Numbered from the stretch's first letter, positions 35,466 through 47,838 are shown. The stretch is 64,000 nt of DNA from Cladorrhinum sp. PSN259 (GCA_033725935.1 MU867075.1:62001-126000); one strand, 5' to 3'. The notes: generated by a model not told the origin, from the sequence alone. A program made the numbers and translations.

Positions 35466-38127
35466 ACCATCTACCGTGTAGTGATATGTCGTCTTTGTTA
35501 TGCATGAGAGTCCAGAGTTTTCTTCCTGTCCACCTGCCTGACATATCTAGGTGCCTGACGTCGCAGGCCGAACCGCATAGGGTATCAGAGAGAGCTGTTC
35601 TTTGATTGAGATCCATCCCCCCTCCCCCTTGCGGGCATTTCTTTCCGTCATCCTTTCTTCTTCCTCTGCAGCAGCACGTTACGCAGTGCCTGGTCTGCCC
35701 GTAAGCGGCGTAAGGCTGCAGTAACCTTGGAACAACAAAAAAAGGCAAAAAAGAGTATCGCGCTGTTTCTTGACGTCCGTCCACCCAGCCCTGGAGCCTA
35801 TGCAGCATTTCTTCGACTGAGGTATCCTCCTTGACGGAATGTGGGTGGTTGCAGTTGGGGGACGTAGATGACAGTTTCTTTGGGTATCATATGGGCAACG
35901 ATTGCCCTCTTTTAACCCCTGTCTTGTCTATCGATCCATTCCTTCTTGCCTGCTTCCGACCCTACCAAATCTTGTAACCTCGCCTCACCTCACACCAGGC
36001 TCAACTCATTCATCATATTCAAATTTTGGGTGGGTGTTATGATCTTCATTCGATATATGCTTCTCACCAAAAATATTTGCTTTTGCAAGCTTCAATTTTA
36101 CCTCTTTTCTTGTCTGTCCTCGTGATCGACGATGATGTCGAAAGGGCTTGGTTGGGGTAAGGTTGCGACCATCCCCGACGTCTTGGCAACGCCAATCCCA
36201 GCGCACGCCCTCCGCCCGGTCCGCGACATCGGTTGGCTCATTCAATAATCACTACAGCTCACACAACACACGCACGACATCTGTTTGTCAGACGTGGAAT
36301 CTGTCGGATGACGATGGCTTCACTGACAACCATGAATGATAATGTCGAGTATTCAACGGACTATCTGGGTTTATATTCTTTTCCGAGCTCATGACCGGGT
36401 ATATCCGAATGATATATGATGTAAGAAAAGCAAAATAAAACACCGAAAAAGGCGAGATTTCACCTTGGTTCTCACCAGGGGTCCAGAAGGCCGATTCGCT
36501 CCACATTTAATTCCATCACTGCCATGTGCTAAAATCTCGCCCGTAGGGGCCGAGCTTCGATTCCATGACCATTTGCGCCAGCTCGAATATTTGTATAAAA
36601 CGCCAATATCGAGATAATCCAGCTTCCTTCACATGCTTCAAGGAACTTTACAGGTATATATAACACCCATGTGTTTATCATTGAGAAGAGAAACGCCGGG
36701 CTCTCGTTTCGAAACTCGAAACAAGGATGGAGAGGAGGATGGAGGCGGAGGGGGAGAAGGGTACACATCAGGTAAGTCGGCATGGCAATCAATTAGGATA
36801 TGGGATAACGTGAGCAGCCCTTTTTCTATGTCATTCCGCTCAGACTTCGTTGGTTCGCTGGCTGTGCCGGAGTTGCCAGAGGTGTGCCGTGTGTGTGGGA
36901 AGGATGATGTGCCCAAGGTGTCACCGCGGATTTCCGGCCAGTTACCTCGTCACAGTCTACGACGACGCACCACGCCAACGACAAAAAACGATCCCGTTCT
37001 CCTTTGTCTTACTCCATATCATTGAACAAGATCATCGCTCTTTTCCCACGATTTTCGGCAGTGGGGTAAAATCAACCCTCGTCATGGCACATATCGGACA
37101 ACCTGGAATGTGGCGTCCCTGTTCATGCCTTGGTGGAAATTTAAGCGTGGATTTCCTCGTCTGAGCTCGAGGTCGAAAACCAGTTGACCCAGACATGGAT
37201 CCATCATATCGATAGTAACCGATCGGCTTTTCCGTGGCTCACTGATGCTGCACTTTTGCGGATGAAACGGAAGGTTGCCCCCCCTCGTACCTGGTCTTGT
37301 CAAACAATTGACTGAAAGAGACGCAGAGAGACGAGATGACGGGCCTGGTTCTGAGGAATGAGGCTTCCATTCAGGTTTCTCTTTGCCGGCGGGCTCAGTG
37401 CGAGATGCCAAAGTGATCGCACTGGGCTGTTTAGTTAGTGGCGACGGGTGCCCACATCTTGGCTTGCAGGGACTGCCGTGGTGTGTTTGAATCAACAGAA
37501 CAGCTACTCGACACTGTCGCAACGAGCGCTTCAGCAGATGCTCACTATAGACAGTAACATTGTCGAGATAGCTCCTCCCACCCATCAGCAGCTACATTGA
37601 GACCCGACGGGCATTTGGTTTTTCTCTCATACACCTTCTTGAAGCATCAGGCTTGTAAAGATGCGTCTATTCGTCATCAGGTGCGCGCACAACAGACAAG
37701 GCGGCGGGGCCACATCTTGTGGAGAAACAAAATATTCTGGCCGCCCGACCACCCACGAGATTTTCGTGGACTTGAATGATAGGTTTCAACAGCATTGTTT
37801 GTCCTGGTCACTCCTGTAAATGGACCGGTTTTTTAGAGTTACCAAAAGTGGCCGACGCAATGCTTATAATCGACATCATCCAACAGGTAGAAACAGCCAG
37901 CGATCGCCTCGATTTTTGTGTCAGGTCGGTTTCCAAGGGGTTCCTGGTGGAGTCAGAACTTTGTCCCTTTTGTCACTCGTCCCATCCGCCTCGCCTTTTT
38001 CCCTCAATGATATTATAACATTTACCAAACCAGCGGTCAGGCCGGACATAAGATGCCGGAAGCACCTTTGTTGACTACTAGTAAGGCTTCTTCCTCGATC
38101 CATGAGGGGGAAAGTGTCGTTTATATA
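33141..38127. other. 5 kb gene-poor stretch upstream of the Snt2-type gene, with assembly gap
   Basis: No gene supportable. The first kilobase probably contains a long leader and promoter of the Snt2-type gene. Long overlapping open frames on both strands at 33424-34539 lack family resemblance and look like chance frames in G+C-rich DNA. The interval 35227-35465 is an assembly problem (listed separately). The rest (35.5-38.1 kb) shows nothing I can name. Confidence 0.5.
35227..35465. other. Assembly gap (10 N) flanked by G20 and C77 homopolymers
   Basis: A run of 20 G (35227-35246), about 113 bp of intervening sequence, 10 N (35360-35369), G/C-only sequence, and a run of 77 C (35389-35465). 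Just after the G run, AAAAACC-G-GGTTTTT (35251-35265) is a perfect inverted repeat. Homopolymers this long next to an N gap most likely reflect read-end or consensus artefacts rather than real sequence. Confidence 0.85.
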
Positions 38128-38434
38128 TCAATCGCGTGCCTTGATACGATTGGCAAGCTCCAAAGCCGCCCTGCGCTCTGCTGTGCTCATTTCTGAAATA
38201 AGCCACTGACACGTCCAACTTGCCATTTCCGGTGAGCAGAGGTTATTGTGCGACGGACCAAGGAATCCCATCGGGGGTGTTTCAGATGGCCATCTATCTG
38301 CTTCTGGTAAGATGTTTCAATTCAGATTTCAAAATTGCGTGATACCTGCTTCGTAGTGTTCGCACGCCTATAGCGCGCTGAGCATCAGACAATCCCGTGC
38401 CGCTGTGGGGGTGAAAGTGAATGAGTCGGGGCAT
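38128..38434 (-). CDS. Candidate small protein gene, two exons, unknown function
   Basis: Exons 38434-38346 and 38293-38128 are joined across a 52-bp putative intron (GTATCA donor, ATCTGAA branch, GATAG acceptor) and give 84 residues starting MPRLIHFHPHSG and ending ERRAALELANRIKARD. Support is indirect: both exons read as ordinary protein in the only frame that joins, and the intron has a typical length. The frame also stays open about 40 codons upstream of this Met (to about 38555) with similarly protein-like composition, so the true start may lie in an upstream exon. I recognise no family. It is divergent from the HELQ-like helicase gene. The weak donor is the main doubt. Confidence 0.4.
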
Positions 38435-39123
38435 AAACCGGAGTTGAGCGACGTGCCGATTGGCTAGGAGGGAGGCTATCGCTGATGAAAGAGATGCGAA
38501 CCGCTCATCAGGGAGAGAAATCTGGAGAATCGGCAGACAGGTGTGCAGTTGCGGGGGCCCCTCCTACCCTCAGTTCAGGTGAGGTGGTCGTTTCTGGCGG
38601 CTGTGAAAGTGACAGAGTGGTGGTGACAGTGGGTGGCTCTGCCGTCCAGTGGTGAAGAAAGGTCGAAGTCTCTCGTAAGTTCTAGATACCGCCAAGTGCG
38701 GCGTTCAAAGCCAAATTCTTTAGAGAGGAGGGGCTTACTCAGGTTCAGGGGACTGGTCGAGACTTACGCGGTGGAGACTGGGATCACGGAGAGCAGGGGC
38801 TGGAACGACCCGCCCTAAAATAAAAAGCGGGTTTGATCTATCCCTGCTTGTTCGGCTGGCTGGTGCATCTTTCGTCCAAACGGCCGGTACCTTTAACCCG
38901 CCAAAAGCCAACGTCGAAGCAACTTCATCAGCGAAGCCAGGCAGCCACCACCCCTGCCAGCACGCCGCAAAACCCCAAAACCCATGACCTCTTTTTGAAG
39001 TATCAAAGATGGATGAAGGGACTTGCTGGATTTTCAGAAATGGACTTTTTTGATCGACATTTGCACTAGCTGGGAGGGACAGAATCTGCGGGTTGCTTCA
39101 CATCACTCTATCAATAATACGTC
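38435..39123. promoter_or_regulatory. Divergent region upstream of HELQ-like helicase and the small candidate gene
   Basis: Holds the helicase promoter and leader. On the minus strand, the part nearest the small candidate gene contains further open, protein-like stretches (38435-38560 and about 38590-38735) that could be extra 5' exons; I could not join them convincingly. Confidence 0.4.
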
Positions 39124-42100
39124 ATGGCAAACCTGCCCGCCAAGTTCGCTGGAGTATGGCATAAGACATCAATCGAGGCTGCGAGAGAGCAGCAGACCTC
39201 GTACGAAACCACTCTTGTTGCGGGCCAAAAGAGATCATCATCCACGGATGATCCCCCGCCATCATCTCAGAAGCGGCGATTGCCGCAGCAGCAAGCCGCT
39301 CATGTGGTTCTCAATGAGCTTCCCCGACTCACAGCGAGCACCATTGAACAGGCAGATCAGAGCGATTTCGCGTCTGAATACTCTCAGAGACGGGCTTTTC
39401 CTTCGACTCCAACGCCCACTATCGACCCACTGCTTTCACTTTCACACCCTGCTTATTCGCTCCCCCCTGGGCTTGTCGCAAATTTTGCTTCCTCTGGTAT
39501 AAAATCCATCTATCCATGGCAAAAACAATGCCTGCTTGGGCCAGGACTTTTGAAAGGCGAGAAGAATCTTGTCTACAGCGCCCCAACTGGCGGCGGCAAG
39601 AGCCTTGTTGCTGATATCTTGATGCTGAAACGAGTTCTTAGCGACCGGAAGGCCAAAGCAATACTTGTGCTACCGTATGTTGCCCTCGTCCAGGAGAAGT
39701 GCCGTTGGTTGCGTAACATTGTCCATGGAATATCCAGGGAATCGCTTGGCCAGAAGAAAGACGACGGGCAACAGCTTTGGGCACCAAGGGCGGACAAGGA
39801 CACAATCAGGGTGGTTGGTTTCTATGGAGGCAACAAGGTCAGGGCAACATGGGCTGACTTTGACATTGCTGTTTGCACTATCGAAAAGGTGTGTAGCCTC
39901 TAGGCATAACAGCATGTTTTTAAGATGGGAGACTGATCTGAGTTGATCATTTCTAGGCAAATGCTTTAGTCAACGGGGCCATCAGTGACTGTACTGTGTC
40001 CAGATTGCAGTCGGTTGTTCTAGATGAGTGCCACATGATAGACGATGGTAATCGCGGATACCTCTTGGAACTTCTGACGACTAAGCTGCTGTGTCTTGGC
40101 CAACCCATTCAAATTGTCGCCATGAGTGCGACTTTGACGAACATCGACCTTCTGAAAAACTGGCTACAGGGTCATTCCTACGAAACTCATTACCGCCCAA
40201 TTCCAATTGAGGAGCATCTTGTTTACGACGGAAAGATTTATGCGGCCGGAACTACAACCAGCCTTCTCAAGACAGTCACGACCCTTGACTCCCGATCACA
40301 AGCGGAGCTTACTCAATCGACGTTGCAGCCCCTTAGAGTTATCAGGTCATCGGAGCACAAAGCATTCAAGGATGCAGTTCTGAACGCAGTTGTGGCACTT
40401 GCTAATGAGACCGCTCGGGCTGGCTATGGTGTTTTGGTGTTCTGTAGCAGTCGTGCTGGCGCTGAAGCTGACGCTCTCCTCATAAGCCAGACCTTGCCCA
40501 TACTCTCAGAGACACCTTCCACGATCCAGGAGAAGAGACTAGATTTGCTCAATGATTTGAGAAGTCTGGCCACAGGGCTCGATCCCAACCTGGAAAAAAC
40601 TATCCCTTCCGGCGTAGCTTTTCATCATGCTGGCCTTACGACTGAGGAGCGGGAGCTGATTGCCAATTCCTATGACACTGGCGTGCTCAAGGTCTGCGTA
40701 GCAACATGCTCTCTCGCCGCAGGAATTAATCTTCCGGCAAGAAGAGTGATACTCCACAACGCAAGGATGGGGCGGGACCTGGTCGGCCCAGCCATGCTGC
40801 GTCAAATGCGCGGGAGAGCAGGTAGAAAGGGTAAGGATGAAGTGGGTGAAACATACCTATGTTGTCGGCAGAGTGATCTGGAGGCTGTTGTCGATCTAAT
40901 GCATTCTGACCTGCCCGATATATCAAGTTGCCTAATCTCAGACCAGCGTCGCATCCAAAGGTAGGCTACTTTGCACCTATTCGAGAAAGTCGCTGATCAA
41001 TATCTCAGAGCATTGTTAGAGGCTATTGCTATCAAACTAGCAACTAGCAGGGAAGCCCTGGATGACTACGTCAGCAAAACACTGCTTGCTTACTCGACAG
41101 AAGCAGAACCTGGATCAATTCAAAAGCATATTGAGTCGAGCCTTGAGAACCTCAAGACGTTGCAGCTCATCTCTGATGATGAAAATGGACCCTTTCAAGC
41201 AACCCTCCTCGGCACTGCAATAATCTCTTCGTCTCTTGACCCAGATGACGGCGTTTTTGTCCACAATGAGCTCCGGACCGCCTTGCAAGCATTTGTGATG
41301 GACGGAGAAATGCACGTTCTTTATAGCTTTACGCCAATCCCAGAGCCGGAAATGGCCATCATTAACTGGCGGGTGTTTTGGAACGAGTTTCAGCAAATGG
41401 ATGAGAGCGGCATGCGAGTATTGAACTTGATAGGGCTGAAGCCTTTTGTGATCAACAAGATGCTCCACGGCGGCATGTTGAAGCAGTCAACACCAGAAGA
41501 AAAGGATACGGCCCGTCGGTATTACCGATTTTACCAGGCTCTACAACTACGAGATCTCTGCAATGAGATGCCAATACACCGTGTTGCTCAGAAATACGAC
41601 ACGCCTCGCGGTATGGTTCAGTCTCTAGCTCAGACCAGCCAAGGCTTTGCAACAGGCATGGTCAAATTTTGCGAGACGATGGGGTGGGGGTGAGTGGTCT
41701 GAGATTTTTGTCTGTACATTAATTACTTCTTAACTAACCATTTCAGCGCTATGGCCGCTGCACTTGATCACTTTTCAGATAGACTAAAAGCTGGAGCGAA
41801 ATCGGATCTGCTGGCTCTCGCAAAGATTACATTTATCAAGAGCCGAACTGCGTAAGAAGACTTTTCTCAGTGCTTTGTTATCGGGCTAACGATTCTCAGC
41901 CGTGTATTTTGGGATAATGGATTCAAGACAGTTGCCTCGATCGCCAACGCAGATCCGAGCGAGCTGGTGCCGATCCTCATGCAGGCACAGCCGAACAGGG
42001 CGAGATTAGGAGGGGAGAAGGACGAAGAGAAGTATAACGAGAAGTTATTGGGCAAAGCGAAGGTCATTGCGGATTCAGCCAACAGACTCTGGCGTAAGTT

Positions 42101-42185
42101 GATGCCCTCAGGTCCTGGAAGATACTGGCGACTGATGACGAAGCGCACAGAAATCGAGATGCAGCAAGATCTGGATGAGGAATAA
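39124..42185 (+). CDS. HELQ/Hel308-like superfamily 2 DNA helicase
   Basis: Six exons (39124-39888, 39957-40960, 41009-41689, 41747-41851, 41900-42093, 42151-42185) keep one frame and give 927 residues. Helicase motifs: Walker A APTGGGKS (153-160), DECH box (278-281), motif III VAMSATL, FHHAGLTTEER, and motif VI QMRGRAGRKG. The C-terminal part has the winged-helix/ratchet-like region seen in Hel308, HELQ and the helicase half of DNA polymerase theta. No polymerase domain follows, so the protein is HELQ-like rather than a full Pol theta. Such enzymes act at stalled forks and in interstrand-crosslink or microhomology repair (family knowledge). The 48-bp second intron is marked by an in-frame stop (TAG at 40962) if unspliced. 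Confidence 0.92.
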
Positions 42186-43624
42186 TCATGACAATAATTA
42201 TCATGACAGCTCGCATCAGACTCTTTGCGTATTGATGATCACTTTAGCGTTGTCATGTCATGCCAGCCCCGCAATTGTCTGAAGCTTGTGCTCCATGAGA
42301 CGTCAGTTTGATATACTGCGAGGGCAGACAAAGACATTCCGTACATGGACAAGAATTATGGGAAACAAGACGACGGTAAGAGAACAAAGGGAAAGAAGAA
42401 GCGGGTGGTTAACGTGGTGTGGGAAAGTGATGCCGAGAAGCATGATTGATTATGACGGGGCCGCTGGCTGGTGAGGGGTAGTGAGTGGCGTTGTCTAGGT
42501 TGGATCTCAACACATTTAGCTCGACAGTGTCTGTCGGTTTGCATGCGCCTCTAGGAGACGCCATGCAGCAAGCCCGTCAAGCAGCAGAGGACGCCAACGG
42601 CGCATGGATGCATTCTTCCTTTTCGGCCTGTCGGCTTCCTCGCTCCCCTCACACAACGTAAAGCCAGCGATTTCCTTCTGCCGTCGGCTTTTCTTGCTGA
42701 AAACACATATACCTGTTCCATGCGTGTTTAAGTAGGTGGGTGGTGTCTAGCTCTACATCTGCTTCCGGCTGTCCCCCACCTTTTCAGGAGGAGAGAGAGA
42801 ATTGTCTGAGACAAATAATATGCAGCTTACAGCCGGTTGGACAGGAGAGTGTTAGTGTGTGTCCGTAGAGACTGGTATCACCACCACACCACGTAGGAGG
42901 CCGACAAAGAAACAGAAAATGACCAGGAAGAAAAAAAGACGCGGGAAACGGAACCTAATTCAACCATACAGGCTCGCACACATTGGTACATATCGATACA
43001 CAAGACATCCGACACAAGGCCATCCCAGCTCGTAGTCCCCGAAGCGCACACAACAGGACCCTTTCCTAACCATGGTGATTCGATAGACGAGCCGATGTGG
43101 CTTGCGTGAGGGAGTGTCGAACCATGCCATTTCCCATTGGCGTCGCACCCATTACCCATTCCGCCTCCGGCCTCAGATGTCGCAGCGTACCACCACCACC
43201 ACCTACGTTACGCCTGCCTATCTGTGTGTCTTGTCATTTTCTCCCTTTCACTTTACCTGGTGCGTCCTTTCTTCACATGACCTGGGTCAGATCCCCATCA
43301 TAATTCTGCCTCTTCCCGTCTCCCGTCTGCACATGCGAGAACCGGACTGCTGCTTAGCTCTTGTTTGACGGCTCCCCAATCCGTTGTACACGATTCGCCC
43401 CTTGGAAAATCAAGCTCAAGGTTCAAGCCTTACCGGAGAGGACAGCACTGTTTTTCTTCTGCTATTTAATACCTCGCTGCCGTTGCCCCCAAGTGATCCC
43501 CTGCCAATTACCGCAAATCTTCCTTTTGGTGCATCTCAGTGTTTGTGCTTCTCGTCGCATCCCGCGCCTTGCTTTCATCTGCAGATCATATCAGACAGAG
43601 AAAAAACAATAACAAAACAAGGTC
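42186..43624. other. Spacer upstream of the BTB gene
   Basis: 1.4 kb containing the helicase 3' end (with a 9-bp direct repeat ATCATGACA at 42185-42193 and 42200-42208) and probably a long leader for the BTB gene. Nothing else is seen. Confidence 0.5.
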
Positions 43625-45599
43625 ATGGCTGAGGCGACTAGCGCCGCTAATACAGAATGCGCCATCACTGCCGCCGCCAGCAGTGAGAGTGGGAGTGGAA
43701 GCCGGACTGCCACTGCTGCGACTACTGCCAATGCGGGCGGCACCGGTACCGGCACTGGTGAGGGGAGCAGCTCCTCACTTCCGTCCTCGTCCTCAGCCTC
43801 GACCGGCCGGCGGCCATGGAATCCCGTACCGAGGACCCTGGGCGATGTTATGAGAGAACCTTCGATCACAACCCCTGATGTTGTTGTCCTGGATAACGAA
43901 CCAGAAGACCGACCCGTCCGTCAGAGGGCACTGAACCCAAGAGAAGATCTTTGGTTGACAACTGCCGATGGGTAATTGAGCTGCCTCGATCTCGGTTCTC
44001 CGTAGTGGTGACATATTCTGACAACTATAAACAGACGATACAGTTCATCAATCATTCCCTTGCGGGTAGGCCCTCCACCGGACTCTCAAACATTTTATGT
44101 AAGCATGGCCGTGTGAGGCTTATTTCCCGTCTTTCGGCATGAACTAAGGAAAATATAACGATGGCCAGGTTCACAAGCATGTCTTACTCCGGTACACATA
44201 CTTCGAAAAGGCCCTCTGCGGCGGGTTCCTCGAGACCGAGACGCAATCCATGGATTTTCCGGAGGAAGATCCAGCCATCTTTCACTTCCTTGTTGCCTAC
44301 CTGGTATGGCCATATTACCATCAACGAGGTTAACTGATCTTTCCATTAACACCTATAATCTAGTACGAAGGTCGATATGAACCCATCAAGCCCATTGCCA
44401 CAGTCTTACTCCCAGACGACAAAGGCAAAGGCAACGCGGACGGCGCGAACGACCCCGGCGCCGACTCGGACGTATCCTCAACTTCTTCCAATTCGGATGC
44501 CAGCGTCAACAACCAAGCCAATCAACATCCCGCCGCCCGCGAGAGACTCCGTCGGGAACGCCAGCGTCGCCGAGAGGAGCGGTACCTCGAACGCATGCGC
44601 CAAAAGCATCCCGGCCTCCACAGACCATCCTGCCATTGTCCACAGTGCCTCTCCGCCTCGGGACCTCCTTGCTGGTCATGCAGAGCCCCCCGGGCACCGC
44701 CGCCGCCTCCCCCTCATCACCCCGCTGCCGTTCCTGGCCATCATCAACATCCCGTGGTAGTTCTTTACGACCGCCAACACCAGGAACGTCGACGCAGAGG
44801 CCGATACCACGGTAATCATAACCGTGCTCCACCCCCTCTGCCTCCGGCTCCGGCTCCCCCTGCAGGCTTACCCATCCCTATCCCCCATGCTGTTCCTCCC
44901 CCTCCTGCCGCTGCAAGGCCTCAGTCCCCCCCGCCGCGTATAAGCGGGGAAGACCTCGCCACCTGGCTCTTGGCTTACGAGCTGGACATAGACGTCTACA
45001 TCCTCGCCAACAAGTTTTGTCTGCACGGCTTCATGAAGTCCGTCGCGCGGTCGCTGATTGACCTGCTCGAGTCTGCGGGCCCCGACGCTGCCGTTCCCCA
45101 GGTTTTGTACCTCTGTCAAAAGGTATACGCCGGTCTGCCCGAGAACGATCCCTTGCTCAAGATGATTTTCGCCAGGGTTGGGTTCCTGCAGCCCTGGAGG
45201 AGTGATGAGACGGACGAAGCGAACGAGTGGCTCATTGCCCACCCGGAGATTGCGAGCTTGCTGCTGATGGAGATGGCTGCCAGACGGGACGTGGATGAGG
45301 GCGGCAGGGGCGTGGTGTTGCCCAGTATGGAGAGCCTTGAGAGCGGAGGGATGTATGGGAATTACAGCGGTGGACCGCAGGGTATTTTGAGTGAGTGGAT
45401 GATGGATGCTGAAGGCAACATGTTTGATAGGCCTGGAAGAGGAGGTGGGGGGAACGGAGGCGGAGGAGCTGGACAGTGGATGGGCGGGGATATACACCAC
45501 CATCATGTGCATCATCATGGTAATGTTAGGGGAGTGCCGGTTCCGTATGTGCACGGTGGTGCTATGTGGAATGGGGTTGGGAGACGGATCATTCACTGA
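43625..45599 (+). CDS. BTB/POZ domain protein with a long internal insert
   Basis: Exons 43625-43971, 44035-44098, 44169-44303 and 44364-45599 give 593 residues. After a Ser/Thr/Ala-rich leader (about 75 residues), the spliced frame reads DGRYSSSIIPLR, a short loop, then FYVHKHVLLRYTYFEKALCGGF and FHFLVAYLYEGRYEPI, which is the core of a BTB fold. An insert of about 180 residues follows (Asp/Ser-rich, Arg-rich, a Cys cluster CHCPQC...CWSC, then poly-Pro). The fold resumes at DLATWLLAYELDIDVYILANK (about 373). The tail is Gly/His-rich. BTB proteins dimerise and often serve as Cullin-3 adaptors (family knowledge); partners are unknown here. The 64-nt exon 2 depends on the GTAAGC donor; the alternative GTAGGC donor would delete part of the BTB sheet. 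Confidence 0.85.
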
Positions 45600-46147
45600 G
45601 ATGACTTGCTTTTTTCTATCTTTTCTTTTTCTTCTTTTCTTTTGGGATGTTGGGTTGTTTTGCAGTTTGGATCATGAGAGCCTGAGTGATTAGGGAGGAG
45701 GGTGGAGAAGAGAGGAGAGGCTTAGGAGCAGGGGGGATTGGACTTTGCGAAAGAGATTACTTTAAATTTATTGGCAGACAGGCTGGGACCAACACTCCAT
45801 GCTTTGTAGCAGCTGGTAAAGGGATAGTGAGTTCAGATACGAGAGATGAAACATGAGTGATGAATTGATGACTTGAAAATATCTGTATCTTCTAGCTTAA
45901 GCGGTCACGAATGAAATGGCGAGCTGGCACAATAGTTACTATCTATTCCAAAAAAAAAATGAAACTTCTACATCTACGTGCTTGTTTTCGGACCACGGTA
46001 AGTCCCGAGGTCCCGTGAATGACAAAAGCCCACCATATACAGTGAGTTCATCAACACACAAGGCCCTCCAAAACCGGCAACTTACAAGTCATCGCTGTTT
46101 AACAACCCAGGCATAAACAAGGACCTGCAGCGTTCTCGTCTTGCCAT
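45600..46147. other. Convergent 3' spacer between BTB gene and peptidase gene
   Basis: 548 bp between stop codons; T-rich just after the BTB gene. No feature recognised. Confidence 0.5.
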
Positions 46148-47607
46148 TTAATCAAGCTCCTCGTCCCTCATCTTGAACAACTGGTGAATAACCTCGTCGG
46201 ACCTGGCCCTCAGGGCATTATGATAAAGCTGGTTTGTCTCATAGACCTTGATTCCCTTCACAGTCCTAGCCGTCTCACGGGCAAACTCAAAGTCGACATA
46301 CATGTCGTCAACAAAGCTGACAGCGTAAACAGGCACGTCGTTCCGTTGGAGCTGTTCCTCACTGTACAGCTCGGGCCAGTCATCCTTTTTGGCAAGAATC
46401 TCGGCCGCTTCTTTGATACATCTCAGCTCAGGGTAGGAGTCGTAGTATGAGGGATATATCATCTCGCCGGAAAAGTATAAAGGTCCAGCGGCTCCTTGTC
46501 CCTTGAGCCATGAATATTGCTGGATACTTTGGCCGGCACGAAAAGCAGCATGGTTTGCAACTTGGCCAGGCTTGGTGCAGTATATGGGCTCATGGAGGAT
46601 GGCATAGATGGGGTTACAGTCGAGAGGAACTTGTTTTTCAAACGCCATGAGAGTCGACGCAGTGAAATCGCCTTGGACTGAAAGGTCACTGAAGAGCCTG
46701 AGAATGATAGAGTGGACTGCATCCAAGCCGCCGTGGAGACCAAACGACATGCCGAGTCCGAGTAGCCTGTCCAGTGTGAACGCGCCACCTCCAGGAAGCT
46801 TTGGGGCTGAACCAGACTGGAGACGCTGCCGCGCTATCGCTTTCACCCTCTCGACGTCTTCAGGATATTTCTTGTAGTAGGCCTCATTCCTCTCAATGAC
46901 TTTTTTGTAGAGGGCGTTGTAAACTTCTTCAGCAGTCCGCTTGATCGGGGCAAGGCCGCCGGTCATGTAAACTTCCCGAAGACCTTGAGGATATTTAGAG
47001 AGGTATGAAAGGCAGACAAAGCCGCCAAAGGACTGGCCAAAGATGGACCAAGTCTTAAGTTCGGGTTCCCAGTCGTCTGTCAGACACAGCCTCACAGCCT
47101 CCAGGTCCTTGACGATGTTGTCTGCCCGAAACATAGACAGGTAGTAGGCCTGCTCTTGAGGAGAGCCCTTGGAACTGACTATCCGTGCATCAACGGGGGT
47201 GCTGAGCCCGGTTCCGCGATAATCAAGGAACAGAACCTGGTAGCCCTTGTCAAGGGCATGCCGGGTCAAATTATGGTCCTGAGGTTCGGGACATCCGAAT
47301 CCTGGACCACCTTCGAGATAGACAAGGTACGGTCTCTGGTCTCTAACCTCCTTCTCGGCGGCTGAAAGGGGAACGATGGGTCTCTCATCCTTCCGCGCAC
47401 TTCTGGCGAAGAGGCGAATCTTTGGTCCCCCAGGATTGGCATGATCCAAGGGAACCTCGAAGTCTATTTCGGTTACATGCAGTGCATCTGAGCGTAGGTG
47501 TAAGTCTGGGCTCAGAGAAAGCTATGAGATTTGAACAATCTACCTGGAAGGACATGTGAAGTTCTGGATAATAGCTTTGCTGGACAAATGGGGGTGGAAG
47601 CGGGCAT
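46148..47607 (-). CDS. Proline iminopeptidase-like alpha/beta hydrolase (S33 family)
   Basis: Exons 47607-47544 and 47487-46148 (56-bp intron, GTAGAT donor) give 467 residues. The core shows YLEGGPGFG (oxyanion-hole strand, about 79-86), FLDYRGTGLSTP and the nucleophile elbow FGQSFGG (Ser174), the standard pattern of prolyl aminopeptidases. The C-terminal VSFVDDMYVD and YHNALRARSDEVI supply the expected acid and His. The enzyme would remove N-terminal proline or similar residues from peptides (family knowledge). No signal peptide is seen, so it is probably cytosolic. The frame upstream of the Met is open for about 40 codons, including RRAPATPRAG, but has no further ATG before a stop. It is divergent from the Cys-Pro motif gene. 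Confidence 0.92.
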
Positions 47608-47805
47608 GATGTTGAACCGAGAATTGACCAAGTTGAAAACGGACGGGATGCCCGCCCTAGGAGTGGCGGGTGCCCTTCTAAATAAAGAGGCAAGCGGCAC
47701 TGGACCCTCGAAACTGCCGGCTGGCTTTACAGTTGGGGGGCTCGTCCAGATTGACTGATGTCTTGAATCTCATTCCCACCTGCCCAGCCGGTCAGACGAA
47801 TCACA

Positions 47806-47838
47806 CTGAGCGGACACTGGGCGGACACTGAGCGGATC
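47806..47838. repeat. Three 11-bp tandem units (CTGAGCGGACA type)
   Basis: CTGAGCGGACA, CTGGGCGGACA and CTGAGCGGATC in direct succession in the divergent promoter; each contains GCGGA. Confidence 0.85.

Noticed and set aside
35098..35808. Gly-rich 236-codon frame on the minus strand
   Set aside because: Produced by the artefactual C homopolymer and the N gap.
44067..44168. Alternative donor GTAGGC at 44067 for BTB exon 2
   Set aside because: It would leave too few residues between the BTB strand and VHKHVLL; the GTAAGC donor at 44099 gives a full-length sheet.
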